Shown: positions 15,937 through 24,240 of the stretch, one piece after another
Numbering within the stretch: position 1 is the stretch's first letter
Layout: each line of letters begins with the position of its first letter
Assembly: GCF_001938565.1 (NCBI RefSeq)
Contig: NZ_MSYM01000005.1
Coordinates: forward strand, 124,001-188,000
Origin: Rhodoferax antarcticus ANT.BR
GTDB lineage: Bacteria; Pseudomonadota; Gammaproteobacteria; Burkholderiales; Burkholderiaceae_C
DNA: 64,000 nucleotides
Reading direction: 5' to 3'
The notes under the pieces: model-generated
Seen by the model: only the letters and a program-made list of their open reading frames with translations
Database searches by the model: none
What the model was told of the DNA's origin: nothing
Position numbers and translations under genes: made by a program

Positions 15937-17892
15937 CTATCCTTCAGCCAACCAGAAAAACCCGAGCGCTGGCACAGTGATGGTGCGCCCCTCCAACTCA
16001 AGCAGGGTTCCCGCGACCAGGTCTTTGGCAACTTGGCGAAAAAACGGGATGGATGCGCTGATCTCGTCAAGTTGCAGGGTTTGCGGTTCAGCATTGAAGT
16101 TGGCCACCACCAGCACCTGGCTTTTGCTCGTTTTGTGATCTGTCTGCAGGTACACCAGCAAATTCGGATTGCTGACCGACAGCAGCTCGCGGTTTTGAAT
16201 GTCGGCAAAGGCAACGATCTCCTTACGCAAGGCAATCAACTTTTTGAGTGCGCTGAAGATCCGGTATTCGAGCGTGCCGGACTGCTTTCGCTTGGCCGCT
16301 TTTTCCCAGTCAAAGTAGTACCTATGCATCCAACGGTTGTCGTCTGCTTTGTTGGGGTCGGACAGGTAGATCTGATCATTGACCATGCCAATCGCGTCGC
16401 CGTAATACAGCAGTGGAATGCCGCCAAACGACAGAATCACCGCGTGCAAGGTGATGATGGTTTGAATCGACATATCGATGCCGTAGGCATCATTGGCCTC
16501 GATGGCCGCCTCCAGCCCCACCAAAGAGGCCAATGAGCCGCTGAAACGGGCATCGCCCGTCTTCGCGTTGACGCTAAACGGCAGGCCCCGAGCGGTGGAA
16601 CCAGGAAAGTGGCCGGTAAAGTAGTTCAACAAAAATTGCCGATGTGCATGCGGGTCATAGTCGACGTGCCGAATGTCCTGATCATCAAATCCCAGACCGA
16701 TGTCATCATGGCAGCGCACGTAGTTGAGCCAGGTTGCGCGATCGAGCTTGACCGGCAGGCTGCGCACGCCCTGGTTCAGCAGACGTGCGTTTTTGGTCGC
16801 CACAGCATCCCACAGCAACGCCATCAGGGTGGCGTTATAGGCAATCTCGCATTCCTTGGCGTTGATGGCATCCTCGCCGAAATACTTGGCAATCTCACTC
16901 GGGGCCACGATGGCCTCAGCGATAAACAGCACGCCTGGCGCCGTGACTTGGCAGCAGTCTTTCATGAGTTGCAGCAGCAGGTGCGCCTCACGCTCGTTCT
17001 GGCAGGTGCTGCCCATTTTTTTCCACAGGAAAGCCACCGCGTCCAGCCGAAGGATGTCTACCCCTTTGTTGGCCCAGAACAGCATGATGCCGATCATGTC
17101 GATCAGCACCTCGGGGTTACGGTAGTTCAGGTCCCATTGGTAGTGGTTGAATACCGTCATGACCCACTTCCCCATGGCGGCGTCCCAGGTGAAATTGCCT
17201 GGCGCGTTCACCGGAAAAATTTCGGGCATGGTTTGCTCGAACGCGTCGGGCATGCTCCGGTCGTCGAAGGCGTAGTAGTAGTCTTGGTATTTCGTGACGC
17301 CCTTGCGCGCGCTTTGCGCCCAGGCGTGCTGGTCCGAGGTGTGGTTAACCACCACATCAAGCACCAGCAACATGTCGCGTTGCGCCATCGTCTCGGCCAG
17401 GGCTTTGACGTCGTCGTTGCTGCCATAGCGCGGATCGACCTTGTAATAGTCGCTGACGGCGTAGCCACCGTCGCTGGCCGAGGGCGGGCAGGCCAAAATT
17501 GGCATGATGTGCAGCAGGTTGACACCCAAATCCTGCAGGTAGGGCAGCTTGTCGCGCATGTCTTCCAAGTTATCGGCAAAGCGATCGCAATACACCGCCA
17601 TGCCGACCCATTTTTGACTTAGAAACCAGTCGTAGTGCTGCTCTCGGCCCATATCGCTGTCGCGTAAGCGTGTTGGTCGCTCAACGTAGCGTCGGGCCAG
17701 TGTTTCGACAAGTTTCAGCATTTGCGCGGGAAAATCTTCGCGTTCGCCGTACAGCAGGTGAAATAGTGAGTGGATGGCGTAAAAGTTGGCCCCCAGCCGG
17801 GTGTAAAAGTGGCGCATGTTCGGATGCTCCAACTCCGGCTTGAGCTTGGTCAAGATGTCGTTCAGCAAGGCGTGCGAGGTTTGTTCGTACAT
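15937..17892 (-). CDS. ams: Amylosucrase (GH13)
   Basis: 651 aa, the usual length. Amylosucrase moves glucose from sucrose onto an alpha-1,4-glucan and releases fructose. GH13 motifs are visible: DVVVNHTSD, the nucleophile region GVDILRLDAVAFLWK, the acid/base region VLFIAEAIVAP, and the third aspartate in YVRCHDDIG. The N-terminal helical domain (MYEQTSHALLNDIL...) and HIMPILACPPSASDGGYAVS are typical of this subfamily. It starts 3 nt after the phosphatase gene, so it is the third gene of a sucrose operon and could drain or buffer sucrose into glycogen. Confidence 0.93.
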   Translation of the reverse strand: MYEQTSHALLNDILTKLKPELEHPNMRHFYTRLGANFYAIHSLFHLLYGEREDFPAQMLKLVETLARRYVERPTRLRDSDMGREQHYDWFLSQKWVGMAVYCDRFADNLEDMRDKLPYLQDLGVNLLHIMPILACPPSASDGGYAVSDYYKVDPRYGSNDDVKALAETMAQRDMLLVLDVVVNHTSDQHAWAQSARKGVTKYQDYYYAFDDRSMPDAFEQTMPEIFPVNAPGNFTWDAAMGKWVMTVFNHYQWDLNYRNPEVLIDMIGIMLFWANKGVDILRLDAVAFLWKKMGSTCQNEREAHLLLQLMKDCCQVTAPGVLFIAEAIVAPSEIAKYFGEDAINAKECEIAYNATLMALLWDAVATKNARLLNQGVRSLPVKLDRATWLNYVRCHDDIGLGFDDQDIRHVDYDPHAHRQFLLNYFTGHFPGSTARGLPFSVNAKTGDARFSGSLASLVGLEAAIEANDAYGIDMSIQTIITLHAVILSFGGIPLLYYGDAIGMVNDQIYLSDPNKADDNRWMHRYYFDWEKAAKRKQSGTLEYRIFSALKKLIALRKEIVAFADIQNRELLSVSNPNLLVYLQTDHKTSKSQVLVVANFNAEPQTLQLDEISASIPFFRQVAKDLVAGTLLELEGRTITVPALGFFWLAEG

Positions 17893-17895
17893 AGG

Positions 17896-18741
17896 TTATC
17901 CAACGACGTGTTGTTGTCTGAGCCAGTCACAGATATCTGGGCGAAAGTGTGAGATGCCTTCCAGAATCCCGGCGCTGTAGTTGCCGTTCATCCCCAGAAA
18001 ATCGCCCTTGGCAATATAGAGGTTGATGTGGGGCTGAATGACCGATCGCGCCTTGACCTCGGGGTGCGCATTGGCCACCAAAACGGCAGGAATATCGCTC
18101 AGCATCACGTCCAGATCGTTGCCGCTGTCCCCGGCAAACACGGTTTGCTCGCGTGAGAACCCACGCGCCTGCATCAAAAATTCAACCGCCTGGCGTTTGC
18201 CCGCCCGCGCCGGCAAGATGTCGATCAGACCGAGCTGAGTTTCCTCGTCAACGCTCCAGATGACATTCGCCTGTACCCCATGCTGCGCCAGCCGTTGCTC
18301 GATGACCTGCTTCAGGTTCGTGGCGGATGCCGACAGCGGCGCGTAAAAACTCAGCTTATGCCTGGCCTGCTTTTCTGGCTCCTGCAAGCGCAGTTCACCC
18401 ACATCTGCCAGCAGGCTGCTGATGTGCTCGGCGCTGGCCCCGGCCCAGTCCCAGTCCAGCCCGATGCGCACATCCCAGGCGCGCCAACTTTGCCAGCCAC
18501 TGAACTTGCGCTGGTAGATGCTGGAGCCAACATCGGTGATGGCAAAGTTTGGCGTCGGCAATTGGTAGGTCTTGATCGCCTCTTCAATCTGCGCGAGGTT
18601 TCTGCCACTGACATAGGCCAGGGTGACATGCGGCTGGCGCACCAGATTGGCAAAGTGCGCCCGGGCATAAGGCGATTCGGTGGCCGCACCATTAGGAATC
18701 AAGGTGCGGTCCAGATCGGTGCAGAGCAAAAATGGCCTCAT
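17896..18741 (-). CDS. spp: Sucrose-phosphate phosphatase (HAD superfamily)
   Basis: 281 aa HAD-IIB enzyme of the sucrose-phosphatase type. Motif I is CTDLDRTLIPNG at the N-terminus with both aspartates present; motif II is AYVSGRN; a lysine lies in the GKRQAVEFLM segment; motif IV is FAGDSGNDLDVML. It would hydrolyse sucrose 6-phosphate from the upstream synthase. It lies 24 nt after sps and 3 nt before amylosucrase. The order sps-spp-ams resembles the sucrose operons of methylotrophs, which often add fruK; no fruK is seen here. Confidence 0.9.
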   Translation of the reverse strand: MRPFLLCTDLDRTLIPNGAATESPYARAHFANLVRQPHVTLAYVSGRNLAQIEEAIKTYQLPTPNFAITDVGSSIYQRKFSGWQSWRAWDVRIGLDWDWAGASAEHISSLLADVGELRLQEPEKQARHKLSFYAPLSASATNLKQVIEQRLAQHGVQANVIWSVDEETQLGLIDILPARAGKRQAVEFLMQARGFSREQTVFAGDSGNDLDVMLSDIPAVLVANAHPEVKARSVIQPHINLYIAKGDFLGMNGNYSAGILEGISHFRPDICDWLRQQHVVG

Positions 18742-18765
18742 CTGGCAACCCCGGTACGCCGATTT

Positions 18766-20928
18766 CTAAAAGCCATAGTGCGCCATCGATTCAAGAATGC
18801 CATCAGCGAACTGGCTATGTGAATAGTAGATGTTGTCTGCGCCAGACATGCCTGCCAGTTCATCCGGATGCTGGCTGGTAATGACGGCACCCAGGGTGTT
18901 GCCGCGCAGCATGTCTGCATCCGCTGCGGTGACACCCGCCACCAGCGTGCGATCGAGCTGAAAACCCAGCCGACCCGCGCACCAGCGCACCGCCAAACCC
19001 TTGGAGGCGCGGGTCGGAATCACATCCAGAAATTGACCAAAGGAAAACACCACATTCACATCTTGCTCACCACGCAACAGCGTTTGGCGGATGGCGGCAA
19101 CATCGGCCACGGTGGGGTCCACGATGTAGCTGATTTTCAAACGGCTTTGCTGCTCTCTGGACTGCGGCGTCAAGCCCGGGTAGCCGGCCAGCAGGCGCCG
19201 GACTTCGGCTGGGTTCCAGTGGTGTTCAATGTGTTGCTCCCAGGCGGTGTCGCGGTTCAGACCGGGCGCGTAGTGGATTTGCGTGCCCTGGTGGGTGATC
19301 AGCACATCTGGCTCTGGAATGCCATGCCGGCGCAACTCGCCCAGCGCATCGTCCAGATGCCGACCCGTGGCCACGCCAAACAGCAAAGACTTGCGCTCTG
19401 ACTGGATGCGCTGAATCAGCACCGCCAGCGACGCTGCGTCGCCGGTCAGGTTCAGGTCCAGGCTGGTGAACAGCGCACGTTGCCTGAAGCGCGAGGGTTT
19501 TCGGCCTTTGGTAAACGTCGCCATCGGCTCGGTTTTTTCGGCCAGCGGGCGAATCACCTCCAGGTAGCGCGCCACGTGGGCTTCCCAGGAGTAGTGCTTG
19601 CGGACGCCCTCAATGCCCTTTTTGCTCATGCGCTGCCAGTTCAGCCGGTCTTCGAGGACGTGCAACAGCTTGGTCGTCATGTCTTGACTGTCCAGCGGAT
19701 CAATCAGATAGCCATTGCAACAGTTGGCCAAAATCTCCACCGGGCCACCATCTTGCGTGGCCACCGTGGGCAATCCGCAGGCGGCGGCCTCAATCAGCGT
19801 CAAACCAAACGGCTCGGTCAAGGCCGGGTTGACAAAGACGCCGCCGGTGGCAGCGCCCAGGCGGTACAAGTCGGCCACATCAGCGGGGAGGTGGTGCTTG
19901 GGGTAGGCCACTTTGCCATACAGATCGTATTTGTCGATCGCCAGCAGCAGTTCGCCGTGAACCTGCCCAGACACCGCCTTGTCGTCGGCAACATCTTCCC
20001 GGTTACCGGCAATCAGCACCAGGTTGGCAGCAGCTTGCAGCGCTTCTGATTCGCCGTAGGCTTGAACCAGTCTGATCAAATTTTTCTTCGGATCTGGTCG
20101 CGCCAAGGCCAGGATGATGGGCTTGCTCGGGTCGCGCAAGAACCGCTCGAGCTCCTTGGCGATGGCGGGTGGGCGCCGCTGCGCTTTCGGCACAGGCGGG
20201 TGAAACGCCTGCAAGTCAGTTCCTGGCGGCACTACCCGCATGCGCTCTGGCTGATAGAAGTCGTACATGGCGTACTGCTGTTCAACCTCTTGCCGGGTGC
20301 TGGTAATCACCCGCACGGCCACGCTCAGGGTGTCCTCTTCGACATCAATGCGCCGACTGATCTGGTAGGTTTGCTCAAGCTCTGCTGGGTCCACCCCCGA
20401 AGCCAGCAACTGTTTGCGCTTGCCGCGCCCTAATGAATGCCCAGTGTGAACGAGGGGCACGCCGGTTTGGCGCGACAACCGTGCGCCGACATAACCGGCA
20501 TCCGCGTAATGGCTGTGCAGGATGTCCGGCAGCCCGGTCGTTTTCTGGAAGTACGCCAGCGTGTTGTCACAGAACGCATCCAGCGAATCCCAGAGCAACT
20601 CCTTGCGCAGATAGCCCGGCTCGCCGCAGGCGATGCGAACGATTTGAACCTTGTCCGACAACACTTCAATGTCTTCGGCGTAATCGGGGCTGACCCGTGG
20701 ATCGACCACTTTGCGTGTTAACAAGACCACTTGGCGCACGTCCTCGCGCTCGCCCAGCGCCTTGGCCAACTCCACCACGTACTTGGTTTGCCCTCCGGTG
20801 TCGGCATCACGCCCGAGTTCAAGTTCATGACCCCGAATCAGGCCGTGCAAGCTCAAGAGCGCGATGAAAAACCCGCTTTTTTCTACGGGCTGCGGGGAAT
20901 TGTCGACGGGTAGTTGTGTTCTGGGCAA
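18766..20928 (-). CDS. sps: Sucrose-phosphate synthase with C-terminal phosphatase-like domain
   Basis: 720 aa. The start is TTG at 20928 with GGAG 10-13 nt upstream; no in-frame ATG is closer. Residues about 15-470 are a GT-B glycosyltransferase: LLSLHGLIRGHELELGRDAD, TGGQTKYVVELAKALG, HSHYADAGYVG, HTGHSLGRGKRKQL, and the EPFGLTLIEAAACGLPTVAT donor site. From about 480 a HAD/SPP-like domain follows. Its motif I reads TSLDLNLTGD, so the nucleophile aspartate is replaced by serine; this domain is probably inactive, and the separate spp does the dephosphorylation. Confidence 0.93.
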   Translation of the reverse strand: MPRTQLPVDNSPQPVEKSGFFIALLSLHGLIRGHELELGRDADTGGQTKYVVELAKALGEREDVRQVVLLTRKVVDPRVSPDYAEDIEVLSDKVQIVRIACGEPGYLRKELLWDSLDAFCDNTLAYFQKTTGLPDILHSHYADAGYVGARLSRQTGVPLVHTGHSLGRGKRKQLLASGVDPAELEQTYQISRRIDVEEDTLSVAVRVITSTRQEVEQQYAMYDFYQPERMRVVPPGTDLQAFHPPVPKAQRRPPAIAKELERFLRDPSKPIILALARPDPKKNLIRLVQAYGESEALQAAANLVLIAGNREDVADDKAVSGQVHGELLLAIDKYDLYGKVAYPKHHLPADVADLYRLGAATGGVFVNPALTEPFGLTLIEAAACGLPTVATQDGGPVEILANCCNGYLIDPLDSQDMTTKLLHVLEDRLNWQRMSKKGIEGVRKHYSWEAHVARYLEVIRPLAEKTEPMATFTKGRKPSRFRQRALFTSLDLNLTGDAASLAVLIQRIQSERKSLLFGVATGRHLDDALGELRRHGIPEPDVLITHQGTQIHYAPGLNRDTAWEQHIEHHWNPAEVRRLLAGYPGLTPQSREQQSRLKISYIVDPTVADVAAIRQTLLRGEQDVNVVFSFGQFLDVIPTRASKGLAVRWCAGRLGFQLDRTLVAGVTAADADMLRGNTLGAVITSQHPDELAGMSGADNIYYSHSQFADGILESMAHYGF

Positions 20929-21062
20929 GGGTGCGCACTCCGGTGTGGTTAGGGCTGACCGAGCCTAGTGTGGGTTTGAATGGCGATTCAAACTAATATA
21001 TTTGTGCAAATGTATTATAAAGAGTTTGACTTTCAGACGAAAAAAAGCAAAGGAGTCGTCAT
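20929..21062. promoter_or_regulatory. Divergent promoter region between sps and the MscS-type gene
   Basis: 134 bp, markedly A/T-rich from 20990 to 21025. On the plus strand TATTAT/TATAAA elements lie around 21013-21021, ahead of the channel gene. AGGAG at 21051-21055 supports the TTG start at 21063. Both divergent genes start with TTG. No operator was recognised. Confidence 0.45.
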
Positions 21063-22196
21063 TTGATTCGAGAATTTATGACCGCAAACACATGGGAGCA
21101 CTGGTCGAGTGCCCTGCTTGCCATCGCCATCTTTTTGGCGCTGTTCTACATCTTACGCCGGGTGGTGCTGGGCCGACTGAAGAAACTGTCGACCCGCACA
21201 GACACTTTGATTGACGATTTCTTCTACGAAGTGTTGTCAGCCACGCGGGTGTTGCTGGCCGGGGCCGTTAGCCTGTACCTCGCCCAGTTGTTTCTGATCA
21301 TGCCCGCGTCGCTGGAGAAGGCCACGGGCCGGATCTTCGTTGCCTTGCTGCTGTTGCAAACCGGCTTCTGGGTCGCCCGGGGCCTGGATTTCTGGTTGCG
21401 CCACCGGCTCTCGCATGGCGAGCCCGGCGAGCAGGGTGCGCGCGAGATGACGCGTTCGCTGCTGTCGTTCCTGGGTCGCGTTGTGATGTGGTCGCTGGTG
21501 TTTTTGCTGATTCTGGACAACCTGGGGCTCAACGTCAGCGCCTTGATTGCCAGCCTGGGCATTGGCGGCATCGCCGTTGCGCTGGCAGTGCAGAACATTC
21601 TGGGTGATTTGTTCGCCTCGCTGTCGATTGCCATCGACAAGCCGTTTGTGATTGGCGACTTCATCGTCGTTGACGACTTGGTGGGCACGGTGGAGCACGT
21701 CGGGCTGAAGACCAGCCGCCTGCGCAGCCTGAGCGGGGAGCAAATCGTCGTCTCCAACAACGACTTGCTGAAAAGCCGCATCCGCAACTTCAAGCGCATG
21801 CAGCAGCGCCGCGTGGTCTTTGCCATCGGCGTCACCTACGACACGCCCAGAGCGAAGCTTGAGGCCATCCCGCTGCTGGTTCGCTCAGCCGTTGAGGCAC
21901 AGGACAACACGCGCTTTGACCGCGCACACCTGAAGGGCTTTGGCGCGTTTTCGCTGGATTTTGAAATCGTTTACTACGTCAACAGTGCCGACTTCAACCT
22001 GTACATGGACATTCAGCAAGGCATCAATTTGCAACTGATTGACGACTTCAAAGGCCTGGCAATCGAATTCGCGTTCCCAACCCAGACCCTGCACGTGGCG
22101 TCGATCCCGCCAGTATCAGGCAGCTTGAGCTCCGCAGTGGATCGCAGGCAGCTTCAGGCCAGTGCTGTGCCAGGTAGTCACAGAGAACCTGTTTAG
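21063..22196 (+). CDS. MscS-family mechanosensitive channel
   Basis: 377 aa. TTG start at 21063 is preferred over the ATG at 21078 because AGGAG lies 7 nt upstream of the TTG. Membrane segments: LLAIAIFLALFYILRRVV, VLLAGAVSLYLAQLFLIMP, a third near GRIFVALLLLQTGFWVARG, and the MscS core SLLSFLGRVVMWSLVFLLIL. The family signature LIASLGIGGIAVALAVQNIL is followed by the beta domain VIGDFIVVDDLVGTVEHVGL. Divergent from the sucrose operon, which fits release of solutes at osmotic downshock while sucrose acts as a solute. The stop codon overlaps a repeat. Confidence 0.92.
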   Translation: MIREFMTANTWEHWSSALLAIAIFLALFYILRRVVLGRLKKLSTRTDTLIDDFFYEVLSATRVLLAGAVSLYLAQLFLIMPASLEKATGRIFVALLLLQTGFWVARGLDFWLRHRLSHGEPGEQGAREMTRSLLSFLGRVVMWSLVFLLILDNLGLNVSALIASLGIGGIAVALAVQNILGDLFASLSIAIDKPFVIGDFIVVDDLVGTVEHVGLKTSRLRSLSGEQIVVSNNDLLKSRIRNFKRMQQRRVVFAIGVTYDTPRAKLEAIPLLVRSAVEAQDNTRFDRAHLKGFGAFSLDFEIVYYVNSADFNLYMDIQQGINLQLIDDFKGLAIEFAFPTQTLHVASIPPVSGSLSSAVDRRQLQASAVPGSHREPV

Positions 22197-22240
22197 CTAT
22201 ACTAAATATAGCTGCTCGCGCTTATTCCACAAGGGCTAAT
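22195..22240 (+). repeat. Interspersed 48-bp repeat, copy 3 (forward)
   Basis: AGCTATACTAAATATAGC, then TGCTCGCGCTTATTCC, then ACAAGGGCTAATCGC. It begins inside the stop codon of the MscS-type gene and sits between that gene and the convergent M20 peptidase gene. Confidence 0.75.
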
Positions 22241-22254
22241 CGCTGATTTGACCA

Positions 22255-23772
22255 TTAAACCCAAGCCGCTGCCGCCAGCACCTGGGCCACGGCGGCGGTG
22301 AGCTTTTTGGCATAAGGCACGTGCAAAAACTCATTCGGCCCGTGGGCGTTGCTCTTCGGGCCAAGCACGCCGCAAACCATCATCTGCGCCTTGGGAAAAC
22401 CTGTGGACAACATGTTCATAAGCGGAATGGTGCCACCCTGGCCGATGTAGCCACAAGGCGCACCAAAGCAGTTTTGTGATGCCGCGTTGGCCGCCTGCTC
22501 GAACCACGGCGCGCTGCTCGGTGCGTTCCAGCCTGTGGCGCCCGCAGCACGGTCAAACGTGACCTTGGCCTGGTAAGGCGCGTTGTCTTCCAGCAGCGTT
22601 TTCAGGCCGGCCACGGCCTGCGCAGCGTCCACCAGCGGCGGCAGGCGCAGGCTGAGTTTGAAGGCGGTGTAGGGGCGCAGCACGTTGCCGGCGTTTTGCA
22701 GCTCGGGTACGCCCTCCACGCCGGTCACGCTCAGCGTGGGAGACCAGGTGCGGTTGATCAGGGCCTGCAGCGGGTCGGTGGTGGTGGGCAGCATGCTTTG
22801 CACCTCACCACCACAGTCGGTATGCGCCCACGGAAAGCGCTTGTAGACCTCGTTACCCAGGATGGCTGCGGTAGCTTTGGCCTGCGCCCAGCGGTCGGCG
22901 GGAATCTCGCAGTGAAAGTTGGCGGGCAGCAAGCGCCCGGTGGCGCTGTCTTCGAGCCGATCCAGCAGATGGCGCAGGATGCGAAAGCTCGACGGCACCA
23001 GCCCACTGGCGTCCCCCGAGTGCACGCCTTCGGTCAGCACCTCAACTTTGAGCACACCGCTGGCCATGCCGCGCAGGCTGTTGGTGAGCCAGAGCTGGTC
23101 GTAGTTGCCCGCGCCAGAGTCCAGACACATCACCAGACCCACATCGCCCAGCCGGGGTTTGAGCAGGTCGATGTAGGCGCCCAGGTCGTAAGAGCCGCTT
23201 TCCTCACAGGTCTCAATCAGGCCCACGATGCGCGGGTGCGCCGCCTGCTGGGCTGTGAGTGCTTGAATGGCGGCGATGGCGGCATAAAGGGCGTAGCCGT
23301 CGTCCGCACCGCCACGGCCATAGAGTTTGCCTTCGGTGTAGACCGGCTTCCAGGGGCCCAGATCAGAGCGCCAGCCAGCGAACTCGGGTTGCTTGTCCAG
23401 ATGCCCATAAGTCAGCACCGTTTGGCCGCTAGCCCTTACTGTATCTGCGCGAGCCGCTATTGTTTCGGTATTGCCTTGGGAGGCGGCCATTTCAAAAAAC
23501 AGCACGGGGGTACGCCCTTCCAGGCGGATGATTTCCACGGAAAGCCCTGGCACCTGTTGCGCCTGAACCCACTCAAAAGCGTTGCGCACCACGGTCTCAA
23601 TAAAGCCATGCTGTGCCCAGTCGGCATCGAACATGGGCGATTTGGCGGGGATGGCGATGTAGTCACTGAGCTGGCCGACGATGTCGTCGTCCCATTGCGC
23701 GCTGACCTGGCGCAACACCTCGGTGGTGTCCAGGGTGGCGGTGGAAGCGGCGGTGGGGGTGCGTGCGTTCAT
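22255..23772 (-). CDS. M20-family metallopeptidase
   Basis: 505 aa from the ATG at 23772 (AGGAG 9 nt upstream). Zinc-peptidase motifs: TYGHLDKQPEFAGW (first metal histidine and aspartate), GRGGADDGYAL, IETCEESGSYDL (catalytic and metal glutamates), MCLDSGAGNYDQLWL, HSGDASG, and the late HGPNEFLHVPYAKK. This is the dipeptidase-like branch with a large lid domain. Odd point: between FFEMAAS and TVLTYGHL about 18 residues (NTETIAARADTVRASGQ) are encoded by an in-frame copy of the 48-bp repeat. A truncated duplicate lies at 27903-28312. Confidence 0.9.
   Translation of the reverse strand: MNARTPTAASTATLDTTEVLRQVSAQWDDDIVGQLSDYIAIPAKSPMFDADWAQHGFIETVVRNAFEWVQAQQVPGLSVEIIRLEGRTPVLFFEMAASQGNTETIAARADTVRASGQTVLTYGHLDKQPEFAGWRSDLGPWKPVYTEGKLYGRGGADDGYALYAAIAAIQALTAQQAAHPRIVGLIETCEESGSYDLGAYIDLLKPRLGDVGLVMCLDSGAGNYDQLWLTNSLRGMASGVLKVEVLTEGVHSGDASGLVPSSFRILRHLLDRLEDSATGRLLPANFHCEIPADRWAQAKATAAILGNEVYKRFPWAHTDCGGEVQSMLPTTTDPLQALINRTWSPTLSVTGVEGVPELQNAGNVLRPYTAFKLSLRLPPLVDAAQAVAGLKTLLEDNAPYQAKVTFDRAAGATGWNAPSSAPWFEQAANAASQNCFGAPCGYIGQGGTIPLMNMLSTGFPKAQMMVCGVLGPKSNAHGPNEFLHVPYAKKLTAAVAQVLAAAAWV
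23425..23466 (-). repeat. Interspersed 48-bp repeat, copy 4, inside the M20 peptidase gene
   Basis: Plus-strand text CTAGCCCTTACTGTATCTGC then GCGAGCCGCTATTGTTTC is the family in reverse. In the gene sense it is forward and keeps the frame open, encoding part of ETIAARADTVRASG just before the metal-binding YGHLD motif. Confidence 0.7.
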
Positions 23773-24240
23773 GTCAAAACTCCTGTGCAATGTTTGCATT
23801 GCCTATGATGATGCCACGAACCAAGCCGGACCCGGCACGGCGACTGGGTCATGCGCATGCGGCCTCTAGGTGAAAACACACACGCGAAATGGCGGGATTG
23901 GTACGCCCGCGACTGTTGGCGCGCGCCTTTCACCCCGAAGCCCGGTCGCATCACCCAGTCACCGCGCCTAGCTCACTGTGGGTCAGAATCTCTGCTGTCA
24001 ACAATTCACATCCATTCGCGCCGTATCCAAAGCAGGCAACTTTTGACTTCCCTGCCAGCATACCAAAACGCTCGGAAAATCAGTCGGGTGATGCGCTTTG
24101 CGTAGGTCAAGGAGGAGACCGCGCAGCGGGCGGGGGACACGAAGCAAAGCGTATCGCCCGGCTGATTGGCCAAACAGCGACAAATCACGACGAAGCCAAC
24201 ATCTCCCCTATTGAGATGGCATATCACTTTGAATCACACC
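23773..24240. other. 468-bp intergenic stretch
   Basis: Between the M20 peptidase start and the DMT transporter stop. No convincing gene on either strand. It holds the AGGAG site and presumably the promoter of the peptidase gene, and an imperfect palindrome at 24078-24167. Nothing else was recognised. Confidence 0.6.
24078..24167. repeat. Imperfect 24-bp inverted repeat with 42-nt centre
   Basis: Left arm AATCAGTCGGGTGATGCGCT plus TTGC; right arm GCAAAGC then GTATCGCCCGGCTGATT; 21 of 24 positions pair. The centre contains GGAGGAGACC and a run of G. Looks like a short structured element, perhaps a REP-type sequence. No flanking duplication was seen. Confidence 0.55.

Noticed and set aside
16609..17622. 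Long plus-strand open frame antisense to amylosucrase
   Set aside because: A mirror of a GC-rich gene on the other strand; no family resemblance and no ribosome site.
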